This document shows, one piece after another, positions 32,360 through 43,708 of a DNA stretch of 64,000 nucleotides. Under the pieces are notes generated by a model. That model did not search any database. It saw only the letters and a program-made list of their open reading frames with translations, and was not told where the DNA came from. Source of the stretch: Bufo bufo (Eukaryota > Chordata > Amphibia > Anura > Bufonidae); assembly GCF_905171765.1 (NCBI RefSeq), contig NC_053390.1, positions 514,066,852-514,130,851 of the forward strand, given 5' to 3'. Each line of letters begins with the position of its first letter. The stretch's first letter is position 1. A program made the position numbers and the translations under genes.

Positions 32360-35300
32360 GTGCTAGGTACTGTGCCACCCGGTATGAGTGGTTGGCACTG
32401 GCAGTGGGCACACTACAGTCAGTAGAAGCGGGCCTGACACACACTGGCAGCAGGCAAGCAACTGAAATTACACTAAAGTGTAAAAATTAAATGCCTTATT
32501 TATCGGCAAGCTACTGTGCCACCCGGTATGAGTGGTTGGCACTGGCAGTGGGCACACTACAGTCAGTGGAAGAGGGCCTGACACACTGACTGGCAGCAGG
32601 CAAGCAACTGAATTTAGACTACTGTCTAAAAATTAAATGCCTTATTTATCGGCAAGCTACTGTGCCACCCGGTATCAGTGGTTGGCACTGGCAGTGGGCA
32701 CACTACAGTCAGTGGAAGCGGGCCTGACACACACTGGCAGCAGGCAAGCAACTGAAATTACACTAAAGTGTAAAAATTAAATGCCTTATTTATCGGCAAG
32801 CTACTGTGCCACCCGGTATCAGTGGTTGGCACTGGCAGTGGGCACACTACAGTCAGTAGAAGCGGGCCTGACACACACTGGCAGCAGGCAAGCAACTGAA
32901 ATTACACTAAAGTGTAAAAATTAAATGCCTTATTTATCGGCAAGCTACTGTGCCACCCGGTATGAGTGGTTGGCACTGGCAGTGGGCACACTACAGTCAG
33001 TGGAAGAGGGCCTGACACACTGACTGGCAGCAGGCAAGCAACTGAATTTAGACTACTGTCTAAAAATTAAATGCCTTATTTATCGGCAAGCTACTGTGCC
33101 ACCCGGTATCAGTGGTTGGCACTGGCAGTGGGCACACTACAGTCAGTGGAAGCGGGCCTGACACACACTGGCAGCAGGCAAGCAACTGAAATTACACTAA
33201 AGTGTAAAAATTAAATGCCTTATTTATCGGCAAGCTACTGTGCCACCCGGTATCAGTGGTTGGCACTGGCAGTGGGCACACTACAGTCAGTAGAAGCGGG
33301 CCTGACACACACTGGCAGCAGGCAAGCAACTGAAATTACACTAAAGTGTAAAAATTAAATGCCTTATTTATCGGCAAGCTACTGTGCCACCCGGTATGAG
33401 TGGTTGGCACTGGCAGTGGGCACACTACAGTCAGTGGAAGAGGGCCTGACACACTGACTGGCAGCAGGCAAGCAACTGAATTTAGACTACTGTCTAAAAA
33501 TTAAATGCCTTATTTATCGGCAAGCTACTGTGCCACCCGGTATCAGTGGTTGGCACTGGCAGTGGGCACACTACAGTCAGTGGAAGAGGGCCTGACACAC
33601 ACTGGCAGCAGGCAAGCAACTGAAATTACACTAAAGTGTAAAAATTAAATGCCTTATTTATCGGCAAGCTACTGTGCCACCCGGTATGAATGGTTGGCAC
33701 TGGCAGTGGGCACACTACAGTCAGTGGAAGAGGGCCTGACACACACTGGCAGCAGGCAAGCAACTGAATTTAGACTACTGTCTAAAAATTAAATGCCTTA
33801 TTTATCGGCAAGCTACTGTGCCACCCGGTATCAGTGGTTGGCACTGGCAGTGGGCACACTACAGTCAGTGGAAGCGGGCCTGACACACACTGGCAGCAGG
33901 CAAGCAACTGAAATTACACTAAAGTGTAAAAATTAAATGCCTTATTTATCGACAAGCTACTGTGCCACCCGGTATCAGTGGTTGGCACTGGCAGTGGGCA
34001 CACTACAGTCAGTGGAAGCGGGCCTGACACACACTGGCAGCAGGCAAGCAACTGAATTTAGACTACTGTCTAAAAATTAAATGCCTTATTTATCGGCAAG
34101 CTACTGTGCCACCCGGTATCAGTGGTTGGCACTGGCAGTGGGCACACTACAGTCAGTAGAAGCGGGCCTGACACACACTGGCAGCAGGCAAGCAACTGAA
34201 ATTACACTAAAGTGTAAAAATTAAATGCCTTATTTATCGGCAAGCTACTGTGCCACCCGGTATGAGTGGTTGGCACTGGCAGTGGGCACACTACAGTCAG
34301 TAGAAGCGGGCCTGACACACACTGGCAGCAGGCAAGCAACTGAAATTACACTAAAGTGTAAAAATTAAATGCCTTATTTATCGGCAAGCTACTGTGCCAC
34401 CCGGTATGAGTGGTTGGCACTGGCAGTGGGCACACTACAGTCAGTGGAAGAGGGCCTGACACACTGACTGGCAGCAGGCAAGCAACTGAATTTAGACTAC
34501 TGTCTAAAAATTAAATGCCTTATTTATCGGCAAGCTACTGTGCCACCCGGTATCAGTGGTTGGCACTGGCAGTGGGCACACTACAGTCAGTGGAAGCGGG
34601 CCTGACACACACTGGCAGCAGGCAAGCAACTGAAATTACACTAAAGTGTAAAAATTAAATGCCTTATTTATCGGCAAGCTACTGTGCCACCCGGTATCAG
34701 TGGTTGGCACTGGCAGTGGGCACACTACAGTCAGTAGAAGCGGGCCTGACACACACTGGCAGCAGGCAAGCAACTGAAATTACACTAAAGTGTAAAAATT
34801 AAATGCCTTATTTATCGGCAAGCTACTGTGCCACCCGGTATGAGTGGTTGGCACTGGCAGTGGGCACACTACAGTCAGTGGAAGAGGGCCTGACACACTG
34901 ACTGGCAGCAGGCAAGCAACTGAATTTAGACTACTGTCTAAAAATTAAATGCCTTATTTATCGGCAAGCTACTGTGCCACCCGGTATCAGTGGTTGGCAC
35001 TGGCAGTGGGCACACTACAGTCAGTGGAAGCGGGCCTGACACACACTGGCAGCAGGCAAGCAACTGAAATTACACTAAAGTGTAAAAATTAAATGCCTTA
35101 TTTATCGGCAAGCTACTGTGCCACCCGGTATCAGTGGTTGGCACTGGCAGTGGGCACACTACAGTCAGTGGAAGAGGGCCTGACACACACTGGCAGCAGG
35201 CAAGCAACTGAATTTAGACTACTGTCTAAAAATTAAATGCCTTATTTATCGGCAAGCTACTGTGCCACCCGGTATCAGTGGTTGGCACTGGCAGTGGGCA

Positions 35301-36990
35301 CACTACAGTCAGTGGAAGCGGGCCTGACACACACTGGCAGCAGGCAAGCAACTGAATTTAGACTACTGTCTAAAAATTAAATGCCTTATTTATCGGCAAG
35401 CTACTGTGCCACCCGGTATCAGTGGTTGGCACTGGCAGTGGGCACACTACAGTCAGTTGAAGTCGGCCTGACACACACTAGCAGCAGGCAAGCAGCTGAA
35501 ATTACACTAAAGTGTAAAAATTAAATGCCTTTTTTATGCAAAGTCCTGTGCCAGCCGGTATGAGTGGTGGGCACTGGCAGTGGGCACACTACAGTCAGTG
35601 GAAGTCAGCCTGACACACACTGGCAGGCAACTAACCTTAGATTAAAGTGTAAAAATTAAGTGCCTATTTTTTAAGCAAAGTCCTGTGCCACTCGGTATGA
35701 CAGGGGTGGGCACTGGCAGTGGGCACACTACAGTCAGTTGAAGTCGGCCTGACACACACTAGCAGCAGGCAAGCAGCTGAAATTACATTAAAGTGTAAAA
35801 ATTAAATGCCTTTTTTAAGCAAAGTCCTGTGCCAGCCGGTATGAGTGGTGGGCACTGGCAGTGGGCACACTACAGTCAGTGGAAGTCAGCCTGACACACA
35901 CTGGCAGGCAACTAACCTTAGATTAAAGTGTAAAAATTAAGTGCCTATTTTTTAAGCAAAGTCCTGTGCCACTCGGTATGACAGGGGTGGGCACTGGCAG
36001 TGGGCACACTACAGTCAGTTGAAGTCGGCCTGACACACACTAGCAGCAGGCAAGCAGCTGAAATTACATTAAAGTGTAAAAATTAAATGCCTTTTTTAAG
36101 CAAAGTCCTGTGCCAGCCGGTATGAGTGGTGGGCACTGGCAGTGGGCACACTACAGTCAGTGGAAGTCAGCCTGACACACACTGGCAGGCAACTAACCTT
36201 AGATTAAAGTGTAAAAATTAAGTGCCTATTTTTTAAGCAAAGTCCTGTGCCACTCGGTATGACAGGGGTGGGCACTGGCAGTGGGCACACTACAGTCAGT
36301 TGAAGTCGGCCTGACACACACTAGCAGCAGGCAAGCAGCTGAAATTACATTAAAGTGTAAAAATTAAATGCCTTTTTTAAGCAAAGTCCTGTGCCAGCCG
36401 GTATGAGTGGTGGGCACTGGCAGTGGGCACACTACAGTCAGTGGAAGTCAGCCTGACACACACTGGCAGGCAACTAACCTTAGATTAAAGTGTAAAAATT
36501 AAGTGCCTATTTTTTAAGCAAAGTCCTGTGCCACTCGGGATGACAGGGGTGGGCACTGGCAGTGGGCACACTACAGTCAGTTGAAGTCGGCCTGACACAC
36601 ACTGGCAGGCAACTAACCTTAGATTAAAGTGTAAAAATGAAGTGCCTTTTTTTTAAGCAAAGTCCTGTGCCACACGGGATGACAGGGGTGGGCACTGGCA
36701 GTGGGCACACTACAGTCAGTTGAAGTCGGCCTGACACACACTAGCAGCAGGCAAGCAGCTGAAATTACACTAAAGTGTAAAAATTAAATGCCTTTTTTAT
36801 GCAAAGTCCTGTGCCAGCCGGTATGAGTGGTGGGCACTGGCAGTGGGCACACTACAGTCAGTGGAAGTCAGCCTGACACACACTGGCAGGCAACTAACCT
36901 TAGATTAAAGTGTAAAAATTAAGTGCCTTTTTTTAAGCAAAGTCCTGTGCCACACGGAATGACAGGGGTGAGCACTGGCAGTGGGCACAC
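32360..36990 (+). repeat. 145-bp satellite-like array, about 32 units
   Basis: Units contain CTGTGCCACCCGGTATGAGT, GGCAGTGGGCACACTACAGT and AGTGTAAAAATTAAATGCC. Units up to about 35450 are nearly identical, alternating forms with GAAATTACACTAAAGTG and GAATTTAGACTACTGTC in a regular higher-order pattern. From 35530 to 36990 a second, more divergent block has alternating long and short units (GCAAAGTCCTGTGCCAGCC; CACTCGGTATGACAGGGG). It lies between the transposase start and the hAT right end. Confidence 0.96.
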
Positions 36991-37486
36991 TACAGTCTGT
37001 GGGCCTGCAGCTCCACACACACAGGCAGGCCAGGCAACTGCAATATGTATATAAAGGAAAAAAAAAAAGCAGACTAATGTTGCAGCCCTAAAAAGGGCTT
37101 TTTGGGGTGCTGTCAGGACGCTGTCCTTACAGCAGAGATCAGATGAGTCTTTCAGGACTGGAGTGGACACTGAATTCACTAGCCTAGCTATCGATTTCCC
37201 AATTAAATCAGCAGCAGTTACAGTCTCCCTCCTCTCACTAAGACTGCAGCTTCAGAATGAATCTAAAATGGATGCTGTGCAGGAGGTGGGAGGGTCTGGG
37301 AGGGAGGGTATGCTGCTGATTGGCTGGAATGTGTCTGCTGACTGTGAGGTACAGGGTCAAAGTTTGCTCAATGATGATGTATAGGGGGCGGACCGAACAT
37401 CGCATGTGTTCGCCCGGCAGAGGCGAACGCGAACAAGCTATGTTCGCCGGGAACTGTTCGCCGTCGGATAGTTCGGGCCATCTCTA
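36991..37486 (-). promoter_or_regulatory. hAT 5' terminal region
   Basis: Non-coding end of the 11-kb hAT element, upstream of the transposase on the - strand. It includes an A-rich tract and, at 37390-37480, GTTCGC/GCGAAC inverted motifs close to the end that are the likely transposase-binding subterminal repeats. No TATA box I would defend. Confidence 0.45.
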
Positions 37487-37494
37487 ACTAGGTA

Positions 37495-37551
37495 GCCCGA
37501 AACACGTAGACTGAGAACGTTTTTGTACTGGATGTATTTTTTAACCGCACC
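37495..37551 (+). repeat. inverted terminal segment of PLE 1, second half
   Basis: GCCCGAAACACGTAGACTGA followed by GTACTGGATGTATTTTT is the inverse of 21588-21645. It completes the HHR-like motif begun at 26378 before the hAT element split it. Confidence 0.85.
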
Positions 37552-37567
37552 ACCATTTCTACAGTGA

Positions 37568-37788
37568 AGCACGGTGGTGGCAGCATCAGACTGTGGGAGT
37601 GTTTTTTAGAGACTGGGACAGGGAGACTGATCAGAGTTGAGGGAAACTGAATGGAGCAAAGTACAAAGATATTCTTAATGAAAACCTTATCCAGAGTGCT
37701 CTGGACCTCAGATTGGGCCGAATATTTATCTTCCAACAAGACAATGTCCCTAAGCACACAGCGAAGAAAACACAAGAGTAGCTTAGGA
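37568..37788 (+). mobile_element. old Tc1-like element, fragment 3 of 5
   Basis: Starts after the PLE duplication with AGCACGGTGGTGGCAGCATC and includes the DDE region remnant CAACAAGACAATGTCCC (second catalytic Asp), with several stops. It ends at GCTTAGGA (37781-37788), the target duplication of the next hAT element. Confidence 0.85.
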
Positions 37789-37954
37789 CAGAGGTCGCAA
37801 TAACACCTGTACAAGCATAATAGATGCTTGTTCAGGCTATTTTACCCTCTGGAAAAAGTCTAATGTGTACCAATACGCCTTAGACTTTTCCCCCACATTA
37901 ATCAGCGTAGTGAGCGCTGTGAATGGCACTGGCAACACAGCGATGCTGCCTTTG

Positions 37955-38285
37955 CCTGAAATAACCAATAGCAAAGCTCCTCACAGCAAGGGGCTTTGTT
38001 ATTGGTTGGTATGAGCACGTGATTGAGTGATACAGGTCCTGCAGCAGGGGAAGCTGGCGGGAGCTGGAAGGAGGAGGGGCCGGCTCCCGAGGGTGGCTGT
38101 AGTAAGGAGAGCGGGGCTCACTGCCCAAGGACCCCTGGAAACATGACAGGGCCGCTGGTGAGCTAAGGAGCCGCAGACTCGCGTGACTGGTCTGAGAGAA
38201 GAGCTGCCCACGGGCCTGTGTCCCCCCGGCCGTGTTGTGGCAGTGAAAAGCCCGGCCTGTCAGTCTTCAAGTGAGTGATTCCCCT
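37955..38285 (+). promoter_or_regulatory. G/C-rich promoter-like segment inside the hAT element
   Basis: Contains CCAAT (37968) and an inverted ATTGG (38002) as arms of an imperfect palindrome, an E-box CACGTG (38015), and a G/C-rich run to 38240, with a donor-like CAAGTGAGT at 38270. It could be the element's own promoter or captured host promoter DNA. No exon can be defined. Confidence 0.35.
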
Positions 38286-38459
38286 CTCCCCCAATCATGG
38301 CTCTGTCCAGTCTCCCAGTTATCTGCACCCCGCTCTGCTTCCTCGTGGTTCTGTCCACCTTGTTTTCACCCCATAAATAGCACCCCCCTCCGGCTGCAGG
38401 ATAATGAGGAGCGTAGTCTCTAAGTGTGTGCAGAATAGTTATCATGAGGATGTGACCTA

Positions 38460-39394
38460 CAGTACAGACCAAAAGTTTGGACACACCTTCTCATTTAAAG
38501 AGTTTTCTTTATTTTCATGACTATGAAGGCATCAAAAGTATGAATTAACATATGTGGAATTATATACATAACAAACAAGTGTGAAACAACTGAAAATATG
38601 TCATATTCTAGGTTCTTCAAAGTAGCCACCTTTTGCTTTGATTACTGCTTTGCACACTCTTGGCATTCTCTTGATGAGCTTCAAGAGGTAGTCCCCTGAA
38701 ATGGTCTTCCAACAGTCTTGAAGGAGTTCCCAGAGATGCTTAGCACTTGTTGGCCCTTTTGCCTTCACTCTGCGGTCCAGCTCACCCCAAACCATCTCGA
38801 TTGGGTTCAGGTCCGGTGACTGTGGAGGCCAGGTCATCTGGCGCAGCACCCCATCACTCTCCTTCATGGTCAAATATCCCTTACTTTCAAAGTTTTCCCA
38901 ATTTTTCGGCTGACTGACTGACCTTCATTTCTTAAAGTAATGATGGTCGTTTTTCTTTACTTAGCTTATTTTTTCTTGCCATAATACAAATTCTAACAGT
39001 CTATTCAGTAGGATTATCAGCTGTGTATCCACCTGACTTCTCCTCAACGCAACTGATGGTCCCAACCCCATTTATAAGGCAAGAAATTCCACTTATTAAA
39101 CCTGACAGGGCACACCTGTGAAGTGAAAACCATTTCAGGGGACTACCTCTTGAAGCTCATCAAGAGAATGCCAGGAGTGTGCAAAGCAGTAATCAAAGCA
39201 AAAGGTGGCTACTTTGAAGAACCTAGAATATGACATATTTTCAGTTGTTTCACACTTGTTTGTTATGTATATAATTCCACATGTGTTAATTCATAGTTTT
39301 GATGCCTTCAGTGTGAATCTACAATTTTCATAGTCATGAAAAGAAAGAAAACTCTTTGAATCAGTAGGTGTGTCCAAACTTTTGGTCTGTACTG
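38460..39394 (-). mobile_element. internally deleted Tc1 with long foldback ends
   Basis: CAGTACAGACCAAAAGTTTG at 38460 and its inverse at 39394, TA duplications at 38458-38459 and 39395-39396. The inverted repeats extend about 245 bp (38460-38705 against 39135-39394), far past the normal ends and into the transposase 3' coding end. Total 935 bp, so most of the gene is missing. Confidence 0.92.
38601..38873 (-). pseudogene. Tc1 transposase C-terminal remnant
   Basis: Only the last 90 codons survive: [20 protein letters not shown] (catalytic Glu context), ELLQDCWKTISGDYLLKLIK, ending EEPRI. The two catalytic Asp residues and the DNA-binding domain are deleted. The last part (38601-38700) is duplicated in inverted orientation at 39135-39235. 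Confidence 0.9.
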
Positions 39395-39447
39395 TACAAA
39401 AATACAAGAAGAGGAGATACAAAATCTTATAGGATCCCCCCCAATAG

Positions 39448-40610
39448 TGTCACGGCTGAGGATGGGGAAAACCCTCAGCCGTGCGATGACGGAGGATGGT
39501 AGTCACGTCTTGGCCAGAACCACAGAACTAGGGAGCAGGTCACCTCCTATTGCCTCCCTAATCTGACCCTAACTCCTAGCGACATGAGCCGACCTTGAAG
39601 GTAGGATGACTCATGCTCTGGAACCTCGGGTGCCTACTTGCCCTCCGTCCGGTCCCTACGCTAGGAGCTGGGTAGACTACCTGTTCCTCCTGGACATAAA
39701 AAAACAGGAGTCTAAAGATGGCCAAACTATAAAGACAGGGGAAACGGAAACAGTCATATGGCAATGGCAGGTAAGTGCAACTAGTACTAACACCCACCTG
39801 CCACAGACACAGGGTCTGGGACCCAAGTATCAATGCTGCTGTCCACAAACACAAACGACAGAGCACACACACCACACAGGACACCAGGAAACCATACGCT
39901 GCAAAGAATAGACATGACACACAAACACATCCTCAATACATCGTGTATAAACAATACATAACAATTTGTTTATGACCACAAGGGTGGCCCCCACTGGCAG
40001 ATGGAAATACCAGGAGGGTTTCTCCAGCAAAGCATGGCTGAAGAACCCCTCAGCTTCAGATCTCCAAAGAGGCTTTATAGCCCAAAGTGGCCACACCCAC
40101 ACAGACACACACAGGAGAGGGAATTAACCCTTCCAACACTAACAGGGAGTGAAACCACTTAAAGGGGAAGTGTCCAAATGCACATCACACTTTAGCTGTT
40201 ACCGCAGGCAACGACATGGGTGGCAACCATGTCCTGAAAGTCAGCCAGAAGGCTGAGACACTGCCACCACATATACACATACCAAACATTGCCACGGGCA
40301 GCCACAGTGAAGGGAAGTGTCACAGTGCACACCTAACATAAACCTAGTGCACACCAGACATACAAAGTGCATAACATACACACACACACCTAACAGAGAG
40401 GTTGCTAGGTGCAACCGCATGCACATTGCCGCAAGCTGCCTAGCACCAGCTCAGGCTGCTCTACTGCGACAATACCCCACTACTTGTTGCCGGCGGCAAC
40501 CACAAGTGAGGCTACACACTAGCGGCCCTCACCTGTGGTTGAACAGCTAAACCAGACCGCAGGCAACCGCATGCGGTAAAGGAGTCACGGCCATGACCAT
40601 GGCCGTGACA
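39448..40610. mobile_element. candidate solo LTR, 1163 bp
   Basis: Begins TGTCACGGC and ends GCCGTGACA, like the Gypsy LTR at 15957-16504. The 5-bp flanks AATAG and ACTAG differ at one base. The segment AACTAGGGAGCAGGTCACCT resembles CTAGGGAGAAAAGAGTCACC in that LTR. It has no coding region. Contains CACACACA-rich stretches. A non-autonomous DNA element is the alternative. Confidence 0.55.
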
Positions 40611-40790
40611 ACTAGTGACCCTGCTCCCCCTCCTCCTGTCACCCCACTAGTGACCCTGCTCCCCCTCCACCTGGCATCCCACTGATGACCCTAATACCCC
40701 CTCCTCCTGTCACCCCACTGATGATCCTGCCCCCCCTCCTCCTGTCACCGCACTGGTGACCCTGCTCCTCCTCCTGCCGTCACCCCACAG
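40611..40790 (+). repeat. 41-bp minisatellite, about four units
   Basis: Units CCCACTAGTGACCCTGCTCC followed by CCTCCTCCTGTCA. Confidence 0.88.
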
Positions 40791-41087
40791 GGAAGAAGCT
40801 GAACAGACTCCACCGACTAGCTTGGAGTCTGTTCAATTTCTGTTCGGGATCTGTCTTTTTACCAGACCAAAAAGTGCTGCAAATAAGGCTTTTTTTGTCT
40901 GGTCTTTCAATAGAATCTGCCACAGAGGCTCCAAACGCAGCCTCCAACGCAGATGTGGGCAAGTGCAGGCCTGCGCATTATGTATTTGAATTACTGCAAC
41001 TTTTGTACTCCTCCTCGGGTAAAAATACTCCTCAAAAATGGTCAGAGGAGTATTTTTACTCTTCTGGAAAAAACCTCTGGCTTAGGG

Positions 41088-41186
41088 ACAACTCTGTGAA
41101 TGTCCTTGAGTGGCCCAGCCAGAGCCTTGATTTGAATCCAATCAAATATCTCTGAAGAGACCTGAAAATGGTTGTCTACCGATTCT
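41088..41186 (+). mobile_element. old Tc1-like element, fragment 4 of 5
   Basis: ACTCTGTGAATGTCCTTGAG, then GAGTGGCCCAGCCAGAGCC, the transposase region around the catalytic Glu (SLDLNPIKYL; the Glu is now Lys). It ends with the 14-bp duplication TGTCTACCGATTCT (41173-41186) repeated at 50423-50436. Confidence 0.85.
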
Positions 41187-41326
41187 TTTTTTTTTTTATA
41201 CCAAACTTTGTGGCTGCCTGCCTCTTTGTGCTGTAGATAGGGTCCCCAGCCCCTTTGTCATCAAAATCATAAATCACAGCAGAAGGTTTCTTTCATTGAT
41301 TTTATTTGCAATGGATTGCGGCAAAG

Positions 41327-41371
41327 ATGTGCGAACGTTTTCGGCCGTGTCTGGCCTTCGTCAGGCACTAC
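41327..41371 (-). ncRNA. hammerhead-like motif of PLE 2, best core
   Basis: On the - strand: GTAGTGC, CTGACGA, then A, GGCC-AGACAC-GGCC, GAAA, ACGTTC, GCAC. The core CUGANGA and GAAA are canonical, stem II is 4 bp, stem III is AAC/GUU, and flanks GTGC/GCAC pair as stem I around a predicted cleavage after C. One extra A lies between CUGANGA and stem II, which is not canonical. Confidence 0.5.
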
Positions 41372-41932
41372 AAAGGTTATAATAGGATATTTTCAGTACA
41401 ACATAGTTTAAGTTCAATTACATCTTTGTATTTCAGTACATATCCATGATATATTTATATATAACAAACAATTGCCGTCCTCTGATTATCCAGTCATTTT
41501 CGTATCTGATACAATGGTAAAATATCTAGTTGTTTGTTAAGGAATGGGAGATATTCCACAGTTCATAAATGTTCTTTATACCTGGTCAATTTTCAGGGTA
41601 TTACATTCACTGACATCACATTTTTAATAGTACTCTTAGGGCTCTTTTACACTTGCGTTGTTCTGTTCCGGCATAGAGTTCCGTCGTCGGGGCTCTATGC
41701 CGGAAGAATCCTGATCAGAATTATCCCCATGCATTCTGAATGGAGAGAAATCCGTTCAGGATGCATCAGGATGCATCAGGATGCATCTGGATGCCTTCAG
41801 TTCCGGAACGGAACGTTTTTTGGCCAGAGAAAATACCGCAGCATGCTGCGCTTTTTTCTCCGGTCAAAAATCCTGAACACTTGCCGCAAGGCCAGATCCG
41901 GAATTAATGCCCATTGAAAGGCATTGTTTGAG

Positions 41933-42527
41933 CACCATCCACTACCACACCCAGAACATGCGCAAATGCTCCCAAATGAATCAGCCTTCTTTTAAACAAA
42001 TGTGGCCCTAATCGGACAACATCTATTTAATCTGGTACAAATATGCTACTGACCCACAGTGAATCTCTGTTAGACATGGTTCCGACAGGGGGGATCAGTC
42101 CCTGAGGAAGGTCTTTTAAAACAGAGTCAACCAATAAAGGTGATATAGCATTCACATGGACACCAGTCCCACCAACCAATGTTCCAATGTTGGGGCGCCC
42201 ATGGTTCAGTGAGACCGGCATCAGTGTGCCATACCCCACCGTTGCTGATGCGGATCCGCTGGTAGCTTTCACTAAGAACATTGCTCTCAGAGCCAGCAGC
42301 CATTAGATCCCTCTCAAACCAACGGTGGCGGCTTTTACATGGGGAGTAGGGACCAGAGTGCTGATTTATAGAATTTCCCTTGCAACGACCTGACCCGATC
42401 ACGCTCTCATAACCGTAATCAGGTCAGACCTTACACAGGGAGGCATATAGAAAATAAACCTACATACCATTCCTAAGCCAAAAAGAAAGTCTACTATAGT
42501 CATCCTATGCTTAATAAAACTTTCCAC
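41933..42527. repeat. 595-bp inverted repeat A (LTR-like)
   Basis: Reverse complement of 45136-45730, equal in length with few mismatches. AATAAA lies near its inner end (42512). The 8-mer TGTTTGAG occurs at its outer edge here and beside the outer edge of copy B. Confidence 0.9.
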
Positions 42528-42548
42528 ATCCCATCCTCGTCGCCAGTT

Positions 42549-42566
42549 TGGTGTCAGAAGTGGGAT
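42549..42566 (+). promoter_or_regulatory. primer binding site, tRNA-Leu type
   Basis: TGGTGTCAGAAGTGGGAT is complementary to the 3' end (including CCA) of vertebrate tRNA-Leu, the primer used by ERV-L-like elements. It lies three bases after a CA (42544-42545), the usual distance from an LTR end. Confidence 0.7.
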
Positions 42567-42977
42567 CCACCAGAATACAGTATCGGGTAAGTGATTCTAT
42601 ATTTAAGATATATATTATTACTGCCCTATACTGTAAGAGTGGATTAGTTGAACCCGGTAAGCGCTTCTGATAAGCGTCTCCCAGGAATCTGATATTCCTA
42701 AAGAAATAGAGGGATCTGATGTCCCCCAGGAATCTGATATTCCTGAAGAAAAAATGGGGTCTGTAGTCCCCTAATCTGAAAAAACAGTATTGTGTGCAAC
42801 GAATATCCTTTGCTAAAACCTGTATATAGCTGTATAGTTGCTTAAGCATTTTTAGTCGTTATATATATATAAGGTTGAATTTTACTGTATAGACTGTGTA
42901 TAGATTATATATAGATTGTATGTGAGTTCATGCTGAAATTGAAGGTATAAAATTGGCCATCAATAGTTTAAAATCTG

Positions 42978-43708
42978 GGGAGGTGACACACGCGGTGGGC
43001 GCGCTACTATGTGCTCATTTTAAGAGACAGAGCAGGTATCTGGCTTTGTTTTTTGCTTATATCCTTTTTAATTGCTGAGTGACACTCGGTTCGAGTTCTC
43101 TGTCGCATGAAATATCAATGCGAATAAACGCAAAGTATGGTGAACCATGCAACCGATAGCTGACTTAATCATATGGGGATGAGGCAGTAAAATATACGAG
43201 TGGGTTTCTACCACTGTGGTAAAAGACTGCTGGACTCCCCTCTCCGGTTTTTGCTTTATCAAATGCCTGCGATTAAAGATCGCTGCAAGCTCGCCTTTAG
43301 GCAGCATGTGAGCATAAAGCGATCGGCCACATGAGTGCCAGTCCTTCCGCTCGTACTTGCCCGTGTCTGGGGGAGGGCGTGCGCGAGCGGCGCTCGCTGC
43401 CGGGCGGTTGTCTGGATTTCGGGCCCCTATCCCTGTAGCGAATGGAGAACCTGGGCTAAGTGGGTTGCTTTTTCCACTTGCATTATCAAGCCTAGGATGT
43501 CGGGTGAGCCCTGTCACCCTCCCCAGTAGGAGACCTCCCTTTGATTTTCAAATACTGACATATTATGGATATCTGCATGAAATTATTGTCAATTATGTTT
43601 ACAGATCAGAATTGGCGGATCTATGGAATTTATAATATCAAGTATGTAATATGGATTTAAATCTTTGTATTATAACAATAAAATATTTATAAAAAAAAAA
43701 AAAAAAAA
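42978..43708 (+). mobile_element. poly(A) retro-insert with 16-bp target duplication
   Basis: Ends in AATAAAATATTTAT and an A18 tail. AATAGTTTAAAATCTG flanks it at 42962-42977 and 43707-43722. That is the signature of LINE-mediated retrotransposition. Source transcript not recognised. A 149-codon open frame on the - strand (43068-43517) has no known motif. It could be a truncated LINE, with or without 5' inversion, or a processed copy of a host RNA. Confidence 0.7.

Larger units (their letters stand above)
26405..37486 (-). mobile_element. 11-kb autonomous hAT element with two subterminal satellite arrays
   Basis: Left end TAGTGATGTCGCGAAC (26405); right end, inverted, TAGAGATGGCCCGAAC (37486). 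The 8-bp duplication ACTAGGTA is at 26397-26404 and 37487-37494. Subterminal GTTCGC/GCGAAC palindromes sit at both ends. It carries an intact transposase on the - strand. A 190-bp array (26983-28210) lies on the 3' side and a 145-bp array (32360-36990) on the 5' side. It is unusually long for a hAT element because of the arrays. Confidence 0.94.
21441..37551 (-). mobile_element. Penelope-like element 1, heavily invaded
   Basis: A GIY-YIG PLE on the - strand inserted with a 16-bp target duplication. The left part (21441-23513) is its 3' region with an HHR-like motif. The coding remnant is 23514-24638 plus a few codons at 26261-26300. At the right end, 26313-26404 joined to 37495-37551 is an inverted copy of 21585-21735, a terminal arrangement known for 5'-truncated Penelope copies. 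Inside it lie a DD37E element, a hAT MITE, a Tc1 element and an 11-kb hAT element. Most of the RT is missing. Confidence 0.82.
37789..41079. mobile_element. non-autonomous hAT element (CAGAGGT termini)
   Basis: CAGAGGTCGC at 37789 and, inverted, CAGAGGTTTT at 41079. The 8-bp duplication GCTTAGGA/GCTTAGGG is at 37781-37788 and 41080-41087. It encodes no transposase. It contains a G/C-rich promoter-like segment, a foldback Tc1 element, a candidate solo LTR and a small minisatellite. The right subterminal stretch has GGAGTATTTTTACT inverted repeats (41010-41065). Confidence 0.85.

Noticed and set aside
38110..38290. First exon of a host gene
   Set aside because: The ATG at 38141 stops after seven codons, no downstream exon is visible, and the segment lies inside a hAT element. 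Kept only as a promoter-like observation.
43068..43517. 149-codon antisense frame as a gene
   Set aside because: No recognisable motif, and it lies wholly in a poly(A) retro-insert on the opposite strand.
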